Shown: positions 7,883-16,586 of the stretch, in pieces
Numbering within the stretch: the first letter of the stretch is position 1
How the letters are laid out: each line of letters begins with the position of its first letter
Assembly: GCA_051920445.1 (NCBI GenBank)
Contig: JBPPLN010000001.1
Coordinates: forward strand, 930,001-994,000
DNA length: 64,000 nt
Reading direction: 5' to 3'
Source: CAG-177 sp003514385
GTDB taxonomy: Bacteria; Bacillota; Clostridia; Oscillospirales; Acutalibacteraceae
Made by a program: the position numbers and the translations under genes
Notes under the pieces: generated by a model
What the model was told of the DNA's origin: nothing
Database searches by the model: none
Seen by the model: the letters and a program-made list of their open reading frames with translations, nothing else

Positions 7883-8956
7883 TTAATCGTCGGTCGATCT
7901 GAGCTTTTCGGCGGTATCCGCCGTGATGAGCGCATCAATCAGCTCATCGAGGTCGCCGTTGAGTATCGCTTCGAGGCGGTATAGCGTCAGCCCGATGCGG
8001 TGATCCGTGACGCGCCCCTGCGGGTAGTTATATGTCCTGATGCGCTCGCTGCGGTCGCCTGTGCCGACCTGTGCGCGGCGCTCGCCCGCGATAGCCTCAT
8101 TTTGCTTTCTGCGCTCCGCCTCGAGTATCCTCGAGCGAAGTATTTTCATCGCCCTGTCTTTATTTTTATATTGGCTCCGCTCGTCCTGGCACTCGACGAC
8201 GGTGCCCGTCGGGATATGCGTGATTCTGATGGCGGACTCGGTCTTGTTGACATGCTGACCCCCTGCGCCGCTCGAACGGAAGGTGTCGATTTGCAGGTCG
8301 GACGGGTTTATTTCAACATCGACCTCCTGCGCCTCGGGCAGGACTGCGACGGTGACTGTCGAAGTGTGTATGCGCCCCATACTCTCGGTCTCGGGCACGC
8401 GCTGGACGCGGTGGACGCCGCTCTCGAATTTGAGGCGGGAATACGCACCCTCGCCGCTTATCATGAAACTTATTTCTTTGTATCCGCCGAGCTCCGTGGC
8501 GTTCGCGCTGAGAACTTCGGTTTTGAAGCCCTTTGTGTCGCCGTACATCGAGTACATTCTGAATAGCACGCCCGCAAACAGCGCGGCTTCTTCGCCGCCT
8601 GCGCCGCCGCGTATCTCAACGATAACATTGCGGTCGTCGTTCGGGTCGCGCGGGAGCAGGAGCACTTTCAGATCCTGCTGAGTGCGCTCGATATTTTCTT
8701 TCGCTTCTTCGAGCTCGGCGCGTGCAAGCTCCTTGAGCTCGGGATCCGCGCCGCTCTCTTCGAGCAGGCTCTTCGCCTCCCCGGCGTTATTTTCCGCCGC
8801 TTTGTATTCGCGGTATTTTTCAACTATAGGTGATAAGTGCTTGAGCTCCTGCATATATTTTTTGTACAGCTCCATATCGGAGACGACCTCGCTCTTGCAG
8901 AGCTCCGCGCTTATAAAATCAAACTTTTCTTCAACCTTTTTAAGTTTTTCGAGCAT
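7883..8956 (-). CDS. prfA: peptide chain release factor 1
   Basis: A 357-residue class I release factor that ends translation at UAA and UAG. Residues P188-E-T190 form the PxT-type stop-reading motif specific to RF1, and G232-G-Q234 in S-G-A-G-G-Q-H-V-N is the catalytic GGQ loop. I chose the ATG at 8956, which has GGAGG five bases upstream; six extra codons are open further up. It leads the tsaC-coaE-transglycosylase-apeB run. The first stretch (about 30-110) is the expected coiled-coil domain 1. Confidence 0.96.
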   Translation of the reverse strand: MLEKLKKVEEKFDFISAELCKSEVVSDMELYKKYMQELKHLSPIVEKYREYKAAENNAGEAKSLLEESGADPELKELARAELEEAKENIERTQQDLKVLLLPRDPNDDRNVIVEIRGGAGGEEAALFAGVLFRMYSMYGDTKGFKTEVLSANATELGGYKEISFMISGEGAYSRLKFESGVHRVQRVPETESMGRIHTSTVTVAVLPEAQEVDVEINPSDLQIDTFRSSGAGGQHVNKTESAIRITHIPTGTVVECQDERSQYKNKDRAMKILRSRILEAERRKQNEAIAGERRAQVGTGDRSERIRTYNYPQGRVTDHRIGLTLYRLEAILNGDLDELIDALITADTAEKLRSTDD

Positions 8957-9015
8957 ATTTTCCTCCGAGTGCAAAAACTATTCTTGACCGCCAAAGCGGC
9001 GTGAGGCAAAATATG

Positions 9016-9204
9016 CTAATCCTTCTCGGTGCGCTCGATACGTTTTATGTTCTTCTCCGCCTTGACGCGCGGAACCATGACCTCGCGGCCGCAGCCGAGA
9101 CAGCGGATGCGAAAATCCATGCCGATGCGAAGCACCGCAAACTCGTTGCTGCCGCACGGGTGGTTCTTCTTCATGATGAGCTTGTCGCCCACTCTGACAT
9201 CCAT
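9016..9204 (-). CDS. DUF951 family small zinc-ribbon-like protein
   Basis: A 62-residue protein with the family pattern: D-x-V-x-M-K-K-x-H-P-C-G-S-N at the start, then G-M-D-F-R-I-R-C-L-G-C-G in the middle, and V-P-R-V-K-x-E-K near the end. Three Cys (in H-P-C-G, R-C-L-G-C) suggest a metal site. The family is common in Firmicutes and its function is not established. It lies 60 bases upstream of prfA in the same direction, with GGAGGAAG before the ATG. Confidence 0.88.
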   Translation of the reverse strand: MDVRVGDKLIMKKNHPCGSNEFAVLRIGMDFRIRCLGCGREVMVPRVKAEKNIKRIERTEKD

Positions 9205-9234
9205 CGTTCTTCCTCCTTTATCGGACTGTAAATT

Positions 9235-9263
9235 ATTATAACATTATTTTCACATTTTGTACA
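9235..9263 (-). promoter_or_regulatory. promoter of the DUF951-prfA operon
   Basis: TGTACA, 17 bases and a perfect TATAAT on the minus strand, about 30 bases before the DUF951 start. The -35 box matches at four of six positions. Confidence 0.4.
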
Positions 9264-9343
9264 CTGCGGGCGCAAAATTCCGCATATTTTCAAAACGATC
9301 GGCTCGCCGCCGGACGCGGCGCCGCGAAAGGACTGAACAGACA

Positions 9344-10285
9344 ATGACCTGCTTCAAACCCGAGGGAACACTGCTGCCGACGGCGCAGAACGCCCGGATA
9401 CTCAGCTCTCCGACACTGCTCAGGGAGGCATACAAAAGCGGGACTCCGCTCGAGGGCAGAGCCGTGCTGTGCGACGGCGAGCACAATCTCCATGTTGACC
9501 TCGGCTGCATGCGCGGCATAATACCGAAAAACGAGGGTGCGCTCGGAATCGAGGACGGGAGCGTGCGCGATATCGCGCTGATCTCGCGGGTGAACAAGGC
9601 GGTTATTTTCCGCATAACCGGGTTTGACACGGATCAGAAGGGCGAAACATATGCCATCCTCAGCCGCCGCAGCGTGCAGGAGGACTGCCGCAGGGAATAT
9701 CTCTCGTCGCTCGTCTGCGGCGATGTTATCGACGCCTGCGTCACGCACATGGAGCCGTTCGGCGCATTCTGCGACATCGGCGCGGGGATAAGCGCGCTGT
9801 TGCCCATCGACAGCATCTCCGTCTCGCGCATTCCGCACCCGAACGCGCGGTTTTCGACGGGACAGAACATCCGCGCAATAGTCAAAAGTTGCGACGAATT
9901 GGGGCGCATCACGCTCTCGCACCGCGAACTGCTCGGCACATGGGAAGAGAACTCCGCCGCGTTCAAAGCCGGCGAAACAGTTCCGGGAATCGTCCGCTCG
10001 GTCGAGAAATACGGCATATTCGTCGAGTTGACTCCGAACCTCGCGGGGCTTGCGGAATACTGCGACGGAGTGAAAGACGGCGACCACGCGAGCGTATATA
10101 TAAAGAGCATACTGCCGCAGCGTATGAAAATAAAGCTCGTCATAGTCGATTCGTTCAGCGCAGACTACCCGCCCGCGCCGATAAGATATTTCACGGACAG
10201 CCGACACATAGATTCGTGGGTCTATTCGCCGGAGGGGTGCGAGAAAGTGATAGAAAGCGTATTTTGCGAAGAAAATCAGATATGA
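9344..10285 (+). CDS. S1-domain RNA-binding protein
   Basis: A 313-residue protein made of S1-type OB-fold repeats. One degenerate repeat is near 35-110, and clearer ones are near 125-200 (V-T-H-M-E-P-F-G-A-F-C-D-I-G) and 215-285 (V-R-S-V-E-K-Y-G-I-F-V-E-L). The V-x-x-x-x-x-F/Y-G-x-F/I-V/C-x-x pattern marks each. It resembles short RpsA-like proteins of Clostridia that bind mRNA; it lacks a LytB/IspH fusion. I prefer the ATG at 9344, which has AAAGGA upstream, over 29 extra Arg-rich codons. It ends at a strong terminator and stands alone. Confidence 0.8.
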   Translation: MTCFKPEGTLLPTAQNARILSSPTLLREAYKSGTPLEGRAVLCDGEHNLHVDLGCMRGIIPKNEGALGIEDGSVRDIALISRVNKAVIFRITGFDTDQKGETYAILSRRSVQEDCRREYLSSLVCGDVIDACVTHMEPFGAFCDIGAGISALLPIDSISVSRIPHPNARFSTGQNIRAIVKSCDELGRITLSHRELLGTWEENSAAFKAGETVPGIVRSVEKYGIFVELTPNLAGLAEYCDGVKDGDHASVYIKSILPQRMKIKLVIVDSFSADYPPAPIRYFTDSRHIDSWVYSPEGCEKVIESVFCEENQI

Positions 10286-10290
10286 AAAAG

Positions 10291-10317
10291 ACCGGGCGAT
10301 TTAATCGTCCGGTTTTT
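10291..10317 (+). terminator. terminator of the S1-domain gene
   Basis: ACCGGGCGA (10291-10299) pairs with TCGTCCGGT (10305-10313), with one wobble pair, followed by TTTTT. Confidence 0.85.
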
Positions 10318-10435
10318 GAGATTTTGTGCCGCTCACTACAAGCTACAATCAAATAGGCTTGCGCAAAAAGTCGCTGGCGGATGATATCAGCTCTTACCGC
10401 ATATATTTTACTTATTACATTAAGCGAAGCGAGGC

Positions 10436-10484
10436 TAACCCCTCAGTCTCGGCTTCGCCGAGCCGGTGTCCCTACAGGGGAGCC
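10436..10484. repeat. dispersed intergenic repeat, copy A
   Basis: A 49-base element starting TAACCCCTCAGTCTCGG, with a GGCTTCGCC hairpin, then CCCTACAGGGGAGCC. Related copies lie at 22155-22203 and 54887-54934. All three are between genes. Confidence 0.7.
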
Positions 10485-10548
10485 TATTGACGGCGCGCTT
10501 TTTTCATATGGCTTGTGCCGCCCCCGCAATGTGAAATCCGCGAAATCA

Positions 10549-10580
10549 TAAAAAATCCGGGCGGTCAAAGACCGTCCGGA
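10549..10580 (-). terminator. terminator of the exported VPNTG protein gene
   Basis: An 11-base stem (10556-10566 / 10570-10580, one wobble pair) with a three-base loop. On the minus strand it is followed by six T. Confidence 0.85.
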
Positions 10581-10606
10581 CTTTCATTTGTTCAATTACC
10601 GAACTG

Positions 10607-11197
10607 TTAAGCAGCCTTCTTCTTGGAGACAAAAGCAGCAGCAGCAGCGACGGAGAGAGAAGCAACAGCAGCAACAGCAGCAGCAGCGCCGGTGTTGGGA
10701 ACCTCAGTCTCAGCGGGAGCCTCAGTGGTCTCGGGAGCAGAAGTTGCAGGAGCCTCAGTGGTGGTAGCGGGCTTGTAGCCGTACCAACCCATGATCTTCT
10801 TTACCAGCGGGATCTCGAGGAGCTTGTTGATGATGGTGTCTCTGTCGGTCTTGAATGCCTTAGCAAGGAGATCGATGAAAGCGTTCATCATAGCTGCGGG
10901 AATCTCAGAAGCATCAGGAAGATTGGGGTTCTGATTCTTGTCGAAGAAAGGCTTGAGCAGCTCAACGATATTTTCGATGGTAGCCTTAGTCTGCTTGATG
11001 ACTTCCTTCATGAGATCCATGTTAATCTCAGGCATGATGGTTCCCTTAATCCACTCAAGGATCTGGTCGATGGTGACTGTGGGAGTGGCTTCTTCAGTCG
11101 TGGTGGTGTTAGCATCCTCTGCATCAACAGCGAAAGCTGCAACGCCGAGGGAGAGAACCATGACAAGAGCCAGGAGAAGACTTACGATTTTCTTCAT
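10607..11197 (-). CDS. exported protein with VPNTG-type C-terminal sorting signal
   Basis: A 196-residue secreted protein. A signal peptide (about 1-24, cut near A-F-A-V-D) is followed by a Thr/Glu-rich stretch and a mainly helical domain (about 42-140). Then comes a Thr/Pro/Ala/Glu-rich linker of about 25 residues. The C-terminus has V-P-N-T-G, a long Ala/Val membrane stretch and S-K-K-K-A-A, the layout of a sortase substrate or membrane-tethered wall protein. No sortase gene is in the window. I do not recognise the middle domain. The Ala tail is coded by GCT/GCA runs that look like a microsatellite. Own promoter and terminator. Confidence 0.75.
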   Translation of the reverse strand: MKKIVSLLLALVMVLSLGVAAFAVDAEDANTTTTEEATPTVTIDQILEWIKGTIMPEINMDLMKEVIKQTKATIENIVELLKPFFDKNQNPNLPDASEIPAAMMNAFIDLLAKAFKTDRDTIINKLLEIPLVKKIMGWYGYKPATTTEAPATSAPETTEAPAETEVPNTGAAAAVAAVASLSVAAAAAFVSKKKAA

Positions 11198-11288
11198 TTT
11201 TCTACAACCCTTTCTGATTTTAATAAATTTTTAAGTCCGTCAAGACTTAATCGGCAATGAAATTGAAGAAATATCATTACACTTTCAG

Positions 11289-11316
11289 ATTATATCACGC
11301 TTTCTGATTTTGTCAA
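11289..11316 (-). promoter_or_regulatory. promoter of the VPNTG protein gene
   Basis: Perfect TTGACA, a 16-base spacer and perfect TATAAT on the minus strand. The leader to the ATG is about 85 bases. Confidence 0.65.
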
Positions 11317-11397
11317 GCGTGTTAACTGATTTTTAACAATTTGTAATTATTATAAAATCATCATTAAGAGTAATGATATTTCGATAACGACCTGTTT

Positions 11398-12612
11398 TTA
11401 TGCGCCTGTGGACTCAGTAGCCGGAGCGGAAGTCGAGGGAGCGGTGGTGGTCGTGGTGGTGGGCTTGAGGATTATAACATCCTTCTTGCTCTGGATCTTT
11501 CTCCAGGTGAAGACAACATCGCTGCCGTTTACATAGTAAGTATCGGGATTATAGATGTTGTGCTGAGAGGGATCGATCTCCTTGAACTTGTTAGCCTTGA
11601 AGGTATCGCCGACAATCTTAGCCATCTCGGAAGTATCGAAGGTAATTCTTGCTTCCATAACAAGCTCGGAACGGTCGCGGAAGTTCTTAAGAACGCCCGG
11701 AACGAAACCGGTCGACCACCAATGGCGCTCATACTTACGCTTGAAGAGCGGATTGAGTGTTCCGGTGGAATCCATACGATAGCAGACCATCTCCATGGGA
11801 AGAAGGTGATCGGTGGCGCACTCATAGTGATTGAGCGCAGCGCTGGAAGAAGTGGGCTTCTTGTCGTCCTTCTCATAGAAGCCGATCTCGGAACCGATGA
11901 ACATAAGGCCATACTGACCCTTCCAGAGCTGGAGCAGGTAGCCGCGGTTCTGATAGTCGAAATAGATTCTGACAGTGTCATAGTACATTACGGTGAAGCC
12001 TGCTGCGAAATCGTACAGCGGGTTGAAACCGAACTGCTGCTGCCAAGAGTTGAGGTCGTCAACATAGAAGAACTCGCCCTCGGGATCATACTTGTAAGAA
12101 AGCAGAGCGCCGTCATCGAGCGCGCTCAGACCGAGCTGAGCAGCGATAGTCGCATCGACATCATAGAGCTGACCGAGAAGGTCGTTCTCGCTCTCGTCGG
12201 AGATTCTCTTCTTGAGAGCCGCGACATCATTGGAGTTCTTAAGATCGTAACGGGTACCGTCAACAACGATGACTTCCGCCATGCCCTTAGAATTCCTCTT
12301 CTCGACAACTATAGTGTACTTATGCTTTGTAGGTCTGATTGTGGGATTGTGGCTGGGCTTGACGACAGTGTTGGTGCCAATGTTGCTCTTCTTACCGGGG
12401 GTTCTCTTTGTGCCCGTGGTCGAAGCCTTGGTACCGTCGGTGCTGTCGAGCGAAGACTCGGAGCCGTCGGAAGTGTCGTCTGCACTGACGTCCACAACCG
12501 CATCCTGGCTGCCGCCGGTCGTTGTACCGTTATCGTCCTTGTCGGTCTTTTTGCAGGCCGCAAAAGCGAAGATGGTAGCAAAGACAAGAAGCAGTGCTAA
12601 AATTCTCTTCAT
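11398..12612 (-). CDS. lipoprotein of unknown function
   Basis: A 404-residue exported lipoprotein. The signal peptide ends in the lipobox F-A-A-C-K-K (Cys about residue 20). A long low-complexity Ser/Thr/Asp/Gly linker (about 22-85) follows, then a folded domain rich in Tyr, Trp and Phe (about 90-380), and a Thr/Ala/Pro tail. The start is the ATG at 12612, with GGAGG just upstream. I do not recognise the domain. Its neighbour on the same strand is also exported, but each has its own promoter. Confidence 0.7.
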   Translation of the reverse strand: MKRILALLLVFATIFAFAACKKTDKDDNGTTTGGSQDAVVDVSADDTSDGSESSLDSTDGTKASTTGTKRTPGKKSNIGTNTVVKPSHNPTIRPTKHKYTIVVEKRNSKGMAEVIVVDGTRYDLKNSNDVAALKKRISDESENDLLGQLYDVDATIAAQLGLSALDDGALLSYKYDPEGEFFYVDDLNSWQQQFGFNPLYDFAAGFTVMYYDTVRIYFDYQNRGYLLQLWKGQYGLMFIGSEIGFYEKDDKKPTSSSAALNHYECATDHLLPMEMVCYRMDSTGTLNPLFKRKYERHWWSTGFVPGVLKNFRDRSELVMEARITFDTSEMAKIVGDTFKANKFKEIDPSQHNIYNPDTYYVNGSDVVFTWRKIQSKKDVIILKPTTTTTTAPSTSAPATESTGA

Positions 12613-12689
12613 TTTCTTTCCTCCTAAGAAAGTTCTATCTGGTTTTTTAAACACCGCGCACTTCTTTTTTGCACGGCATTTCTTCCGTT

Positions 12690-12718
12690 ATTATATCAAA
12701 GAGGGCGTTCATAGTCAA
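12690..12718 (-). promoter_or_regulatory. promoter of the lipoprotein gene
   Basis: TTGACT, 17 bases and TATAAT on the minus strand, about 75 bases before the lipoprotein start. Confidence 0.65.
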
Positions 12719-12796
12719 GATTTACGGTAAATTTACAATTGTTTGGCAGAATGTTACAAAAAAGTCAAGATTCATTTGTGGAAAATGCTTCGCTGA

Positions 12797-13381
12797 TTAT
12801 TCTTTTATTTCATCAAGCGTCAGGCGGTAGCCGTCCAGAAATTCTTTCATGAACTCCTCCGCCTCCGGAATATCCAATGCATTTATCGATTCGAGGGTCG
12901 ATTCGGCGGCGCGGTCGAATTCGGTGTTGCCCGCTTTCTTCTCCTCTATACATTTTATATAGGCGCATATTTTGTCAGCAGCCTTGACCAGTTTCCAGAG
13001 TTCTTCGTCGCTTTCGTCTTTGAAAAAGAACGGCGCAAAGTCGGCGCGCAGATCCTCGGGGAGCATTGAAACAAGGTGCTCGCATGCGCTCTGTTCCACC
13101 TGTGCATATGCCTCGCGGATATGCGGGCTGTAATATTTAACGGGCGTTGGCATATCGCCGGTCAGCGTCTCGGGCGCGTCGTGATAGAGTCCGAGCAGGG
13201 CGGCTCGCTCGGCGTTGTAATACTTGCCGAAGCGTCTGTTGCCGATGACCGCCAGCGCATGGGCGATGCACGCGGTCTCCATGCAGTGCTCGCTCAGGTT
13301 CTCCTCATGGGTGTTACGCATAAGCGCCCAGCGGTCGATATATTTGAGCCTCGATATCATTGCGAAAAAGTTGCTTGCCAT
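12797..13381 (-). CDS. yfbR: HD-domain 5'-deoxynucleotidase, YfbR-like
   Basis: A 194-residue HD-superfamily phosphohydrolase. The metal ligands appear as N-x-S-E-H33 near the start, H-D (in Y-H-D-A-P-E, about 67-68) and a later D in A-A-D-K-I near 137. The stretch L-T-G-D-M-P-T-P-V-K-Y is characteristic of YfbR, which removes 5'-phosphate from deoxynucleoside monophosphates in pyrimidine salvage. Length fits. The stop is about 75 bases before the lipoprotein promoter, and the divergent regulator starts 146 bases away. Confidence 0.88.
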   Translation of the reverse strand: MASNFFAMISRLKYIDRWALMRNTHEENLSEHCMETACIAHALAVIGNRRFGKYYNAERAALLGLYHDAPETLTGDMPTPVKYYSPHIREAYAQVEQSACEHLVSMLPEDLRADFAPFFFKDESDEELWKLVKAADKICAYIKCIEEKKAGNTEFDRAAESTLESINALDIPEAEEFMKEFLDGYRLTLDEIKE

Positions 13382-13462
13382 TATTTTGCCTCCGTTTTTC
13401 TTTCCACGGAAAGTATAGCATTAAAATCCGCCTTTTTCAAGGCAATAAAACGACCAATACTA

Positions 13463-13491
13463 TTGACAGTGTGGACAATTGCAATTATAAT
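13463..13491 (+). promoter_or_regulatory. promoter of the regulator-ABC transporter operon
   Basis: Both hexamers are perfect: TTGACA and TATAAT, 17 bases apart. The regulator ATG lies 36 bases downstream. Confidence 0.8.
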
Positions 13492-13527
13492 AAAAGTGTT
13501 TCAAATGGTACAGTTAAAGGTGATTCG

Positions 13528-14163
13528 ATGACGGTGCGCGAATGTGCTTCGATGCTCAGAAACAACAGGATATTCCAAAGCGTCGGCGAGGACAGGCTCG
13601 AACAGCTCGTTGAAAATGCGGACATTCAGACCTTTCGCAGGGGCGACGAGATTCTCTCGCCCTCGCGCGGCGGGCGCATAATGGGCATGATAATCACGGG
13701 CAGCGCTGCGGTCAACAAAGGGCGCGCGGTCATAAACACGCTCGTGCCCGGCGACATTTTCGGCGCGGTAACTCTCTTCTCTGACGAGCCGTCTCCCGCG
13801 ACGACCGTTACGGCTCGGGTCGAATGCAGCGCGGTATTTTTTGAAAAAGATGCGATAGCGGAGCTCATTGAAAGCGAGCCGGGAGCCGCAATAGGATTTG
13901 CCGCCTATCTTTCGGCGCGAATACGCTTTCTGACGCGCAGAATAGAAGCGCTGACCGCCGGAGACAGCGCGAGCAAGCTGCTCTCTTATCTGCTCGAACG
14001 CGAGCAGGACGGCGAGGTTGACATTCAGAGCTGCGCGGAGCTTGCACGCAGGCTCGATGTCGGACGCGCGTCGCTCTATCGCGCGCTGGACAGCCTCGAG
14101 ACGAGCGGCGACATACGCCGCGAGGGCAAGAAAATTTTTATCACGGTCAAGGATCGGGGTTAA
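13528..14163 (+). CDS. Crp/Fnr-family transcriptional regulator
   Basis: A 211-residue regulator. An N-terminal cyclic-nucleotide-binding-like beta-barrel (about 15-115; P-G-D-I-F-G-A near 74-80) is joined by a dimer helix to a C-terminal winged helix. The recognition part is near 165-190 (L-A-R-R-L-D-V-G-R-A-S-L-Y-R). No Fnr-type N-terminal Cys cluster is present, so it is not an iron-sulfur oxygen sensor. The ATG at 13528 has AAAGG just upstream. It sits 60 bases before the importer genes on the same transcript, so it probably controls them and itself. The ligand is unknown. Confidence 0.85.
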   Translation: MTVRECASMLRNNRIFQSVGEDRLEQLVENADIQTFRRGDEILSPSRGGRIMGMIITGSAAVNKGRAVINTLVPGDIFGAVTLFSDEPSPATTVTARVECSAVFFEKDAIAELIESEPGAAIGFAAYLSARIRFLTRRIEALTAGDSASKLLSYLLEREQDGEVDIQSCAELARRLDVGRASLYRALDSLETSGDIRREGKKIFITVKDRG

Positions 14164-14223
14164 GCGCCGCCGAGCCGCGAAGCCCGGTTTCAGATATATA
14201 TAAATTCGAAGGAGCAATGCACA

Positions 14224-15240
14224 ATGAAAAAATTCACAAAGATTCTTTCCCTGCTGCTGTGCCTCGCGATGATTTTCAGCTTCGCGGCATGCACCGGAAA
14301 GACCGACGACAGCGCAACAACCACGGAAGAGACTGTTCCGACGGACACAACGCCTATAAATATCACGGCCCTCAAGGGCCCGACCGGCATGGGCATGGCT
14401 AAGCTCATCAGCGACAAAAACGCGCAGTACAACATCTCGATAGCCACCGCCGCGACCGAGATAGCGCCCCTCATAATCAAGGGCGAAGCTGATATTGCCG
14501 CCTGCCCGCTGAACCTCGCCGCTGCGATATACAAAAAGTCCGGCGGAAAAGTGAAGATGATAGCAATCAACACCCTCGGCGTGCTTTCGATTCTCGAAAA
14601 CGGCGAGAGCGTCAAGAGTGTTGCCGACCTCAAGGGCAAAAAGATAGGCGCGACCGGACAGAGCGCAACGCCCGAATATGTCCTCAACTACATCCTCGAA
14701 GCAAACGGCATCGACCCCAAAAAGGATGTTGAGATAACCTACTACACCGACCACGCCGAGCTTGCAACGCTCATGGCGACCGGAAAAATCGACATTGCGA
14801 TGCTCCCCGAGCCCAATGTTACGACCGTCATGGCGAAAAACAGCTCCGTTCGCAAGGCGCTTGACCTGACTGAAGAGTGGGAGAAGGCAACCGCCGCAAA
14901 GGGCGAAAAGACCTCGCTCGCGCAGGGCTGCCTGATAGTCCGCACCGAGTTCCTTGAGGCTCACCCCAACGCCGTCAAAGCTTTCCTCGCGGCATATAAA
15001 GAGTCCGTTGATTTCGTCAACGGCAACACCGAAAAGGCGGCGCAGATGATAGCCGACGCGGGCATAGTCCCCAACGCGCAGATTGCCGCAAAGGCTCTGC
15101 CCAACTGCAACATCGTCTATATGACCGGAGACGAGATGATAAAGACCGCAAAGGCGAACTTTGACGTTCTCTTCAAAGCAGACCCCACATCAGTCGGAGG
15201 AGCAATGCCCGGTGATGATCTCTACTACACAGGCAAATAA
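14224..15240 (+). CDS. ABC transporter substrate-binding lipoprotein (NMT1/SsuA type)
   Basis: A 338-residue lipoprotein with lipobox F-A-A-C-T (Cys near 23), then a Thr/Glu linker and a type 2 periplasmic-binding fold. The stretches L-K-G-P-T-G-M-G, A-A-T-E-I-A-P-L and L-K-G-K-K-I-G-A-T-G place it in the NMT1/TauA/SsuA group, which binds sulfonates, nitrate, thiamine precursors and similar small ligands. The ligand cannot be read from the sequence. AAGGAG is 8-9 bases upstream. The permease frame opens inside its last codons. Confidence 0.88.
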   Translation: MKKFTKILSLLLCLAMIFSFAACTGKTDDSATTTEETVPTDTTPINITALKGPTGMGMAKLISDKNAQYNISIATAATEIAPLIIKGEADIAACPLNLAAAIYKKSGGKVKMIAINTLGVLSILENGESVKSVADLKGKKIGATGQSATPEYVLNYILEANGIDPKKDVEITYYTDHAELATLMATGKIDIAMLPEPNVTTVMAKNSSVRKALDLTEEWEKATAAKGEKTSLAQGCLIVRTEFLEAHPNAVKAFLAAYKESVDFVNGNTEKAAQMIADAGIVPNAQIAAKALPNCNIVYMTGDEMIKTAKANFDVLFKADPTSVGGAMPGDDLYYTGK

Positions 15241-15985
15241 AAAAACGCAAAAAGTGCCGACCGCGGTCTTGAAAATCGCGGCGGCACTCTTCTGGATATT
15301 TATATGGTTCATAGCGTCGCGCGCCGTCGGGTCGGAGCTTCTGCTCCCCTCGCCTACTGTGACGCTCGCGCGCCTTTGGGAACTTGCGCTCAAGAGCAGC
15401 TTCTGGCTTGCCGTGCTGCAATCGCTGCTGCGAATCATCGCGGGCTGCGCGCTCGGCATAGCCGCGGGGTCAATACTCGGCGTGCTGACCGCAATGTCGC
15501 GCGTGCTCTATGAGCTGTTCACGCCGCTGCTGACCGTCGTGCGCTCAACACCCGTCGCCTCGTTCATTATTCTCGCCCTCGTGTGGATAAAGCGGGACAA
15601 CGTGGCTGTTTTCATAGCCTTTCTCATGGTTCTGCCGATACTCTGGGGCAATGTGAGCCGCGGGATAACAGAGTGCGACCGCGATTTAATTGAAATGGCG
15701 CACATATTTCGCTTTTCTAAAAAAGATATGCTCAAAAAGATATATTTCCCGAGCGTCCGCCCGTATTTCTTCGCCGGATGCTCGACAGCGCTCGGTCTCT
15801 CATGGAAAGCCGGAGTCGCGGCGGAGGTGCTGAGCCTGCCGAAGCACGCGCTCGGCAGCGAGCTGTATTATTCAAAGATATATCTTGAGACCCCGACGCT
15901 CTTCGCGGTGACGCTCGTTGTTATTCTGTTGAGCGTTGCGCTCGAATTCGTTCTGCGCCTGATACTCAAAAAGACTGCGGGGTGA
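15215..15985 (+). CDS. ABC transporter permease (SsuC/TauC type)
   Basis: A 256-residue inner-membrane permease with about six hydrophobic segments. The coupling-helix region is seen near 150-175 (E-M-A-H-I-F-R-F-S-K-K-D-M-L). It belongs to the BPD-type family and partners the binding protein and ATPase on either side. I place the start at ATG 15215 (GTG 15212 is possible); GGAGG lies about 11-14 bases upstream. It overlaps the binding-protein gene by 26 bases, suggesting translational coupling. A longer upstream frame is only overlap. Confidence 0.87.
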   Translation: MISTTQANKKTQKVPTAVLKIAAALFWIFIWFIASRAVGSELLLPSPTVTLARLWELALKSSFWLAVLQSLLRIIAGCALGIAAGSILGVLTAMSRVLYELFTPLLTVVRSTPVASFIILALVWIKRDNVAVFIAFLMVLPILWGNVSRGITECDRDLIEMAHIFRFSKKDMLKKIYFPSVRPYFFAGCSTALGLSWKAGVAAEVLSLPKHALGSELYYSKIYLETPTLFAVTLVVILLSVALEFVLRLILKKTAG

Positions 15986-15990
15986 GAGAA

Positions 15991-16551
15991 ATGATAGAGC
16001 TTCAGAACATCTCGAAATCGTTTGACGGCGTTTCGGTGCTCGATAACATAAGCGCGGAGATTCCCGACAGCGGGATTTTCGCGATATGCGGCGCATCGGG
16101 AAGCGGAAAGACGACGCTGATGCGCATAATTCTCGGGCTCGAACAGCCGGATTCCGGCAATATTTCCGGGCTCGATGGCAAAAAAACAGCCGTTGTTTTT
16201 CAAAATGACCGCCTGCTCCCGTGGCTGAGCGCGCTCGACAATGTTGCCACCGTGTGCTCAAAGGAACGCGCAAAAGAGATGCTCGAAAAAGTTGAGCTTT
16301 CGGATGCGTTGAACAAAAAGCCCGCCGAACTCAGCGGCGGAATGTGCCGCAGGGTGGCGTTGGCGCGTGCGCTGGCGTTCGACGCGGATATTCTCCTGCT
16401 CGACGAGCCGTTTAAAGGGCTGGACACCGAGCTGCGCGGGCGGATAGTGAAGCTTGTAGAAGACTTTGCAAAGACGAAGCCCGTCATACTCATCACCCAC
16501 GACCCGTGGGAAGTGTCGCTCGCCAAGGCAAAACTTGATATTGAAAAGTAA
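15991..16551 (+). CDS. ABC transporter ATP-binding protein (SsuB/TauB type)
   Basis: A 186-residue ATPase for the importer. The Walker A motif is G-A-S-G-S-G-K-T-T near 31-39, the Q-loop is in F-Q-N-D-R, the signature L-S-G-G-M is near 112, Walker B is I-L-L-L-D-E-P near 130-138, and the switch His is in I-T-H-D. It is shorter than typical SsuB (about 250) because the chain stops soon after the H-loop, so the C-terminal regulatory part is missing. The ATG is 5 bases after the permease stop. It ends at a bidirectional terminator. Confidence 0.9.
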   Translation: MIELQNISKSFDGVSVLDNISAEIPDSGIFAICGASGSGKTTLMRIILGLEQPDSGNISGLDGKKTAVVFQNDRLLPWLSALDNVATVCSKERAKEMLEKVELSDALNKKPAELSGGMCRRVALARALAFDADILLLDEPFKGLDTELRGRIVKLVEDFAKTKPVILITHDPWEVSLAKAKLDIEK

Positions 16552-16586
16552 AAAATCCGGCTGTATCAAACAGCCGGTATTTTTTA
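16551..16586. terminator. bidirectional terminator between the ABC operon and nrnA
   Basis: CCGGCTGT (16557-16564) pairs with ACAGCCGG (16570-16577). T runs flank both sides, so it serves the plus-strand ABC operon and the minus-strand translation operon. Confidence 0.85.

Noticed and set aside
10635..10690. CAG-type triplet run as a possible repeat locus
   Set aside because: It simply codes the Ala-rich membrane tail of the VPNTG protein; no array structure beyond coding repeats.
13501..14964. 487-codon minus-strand ORF
   Set aside because: Antisense to the Crp-type regulator and the binding protein, whose motifs are clear.
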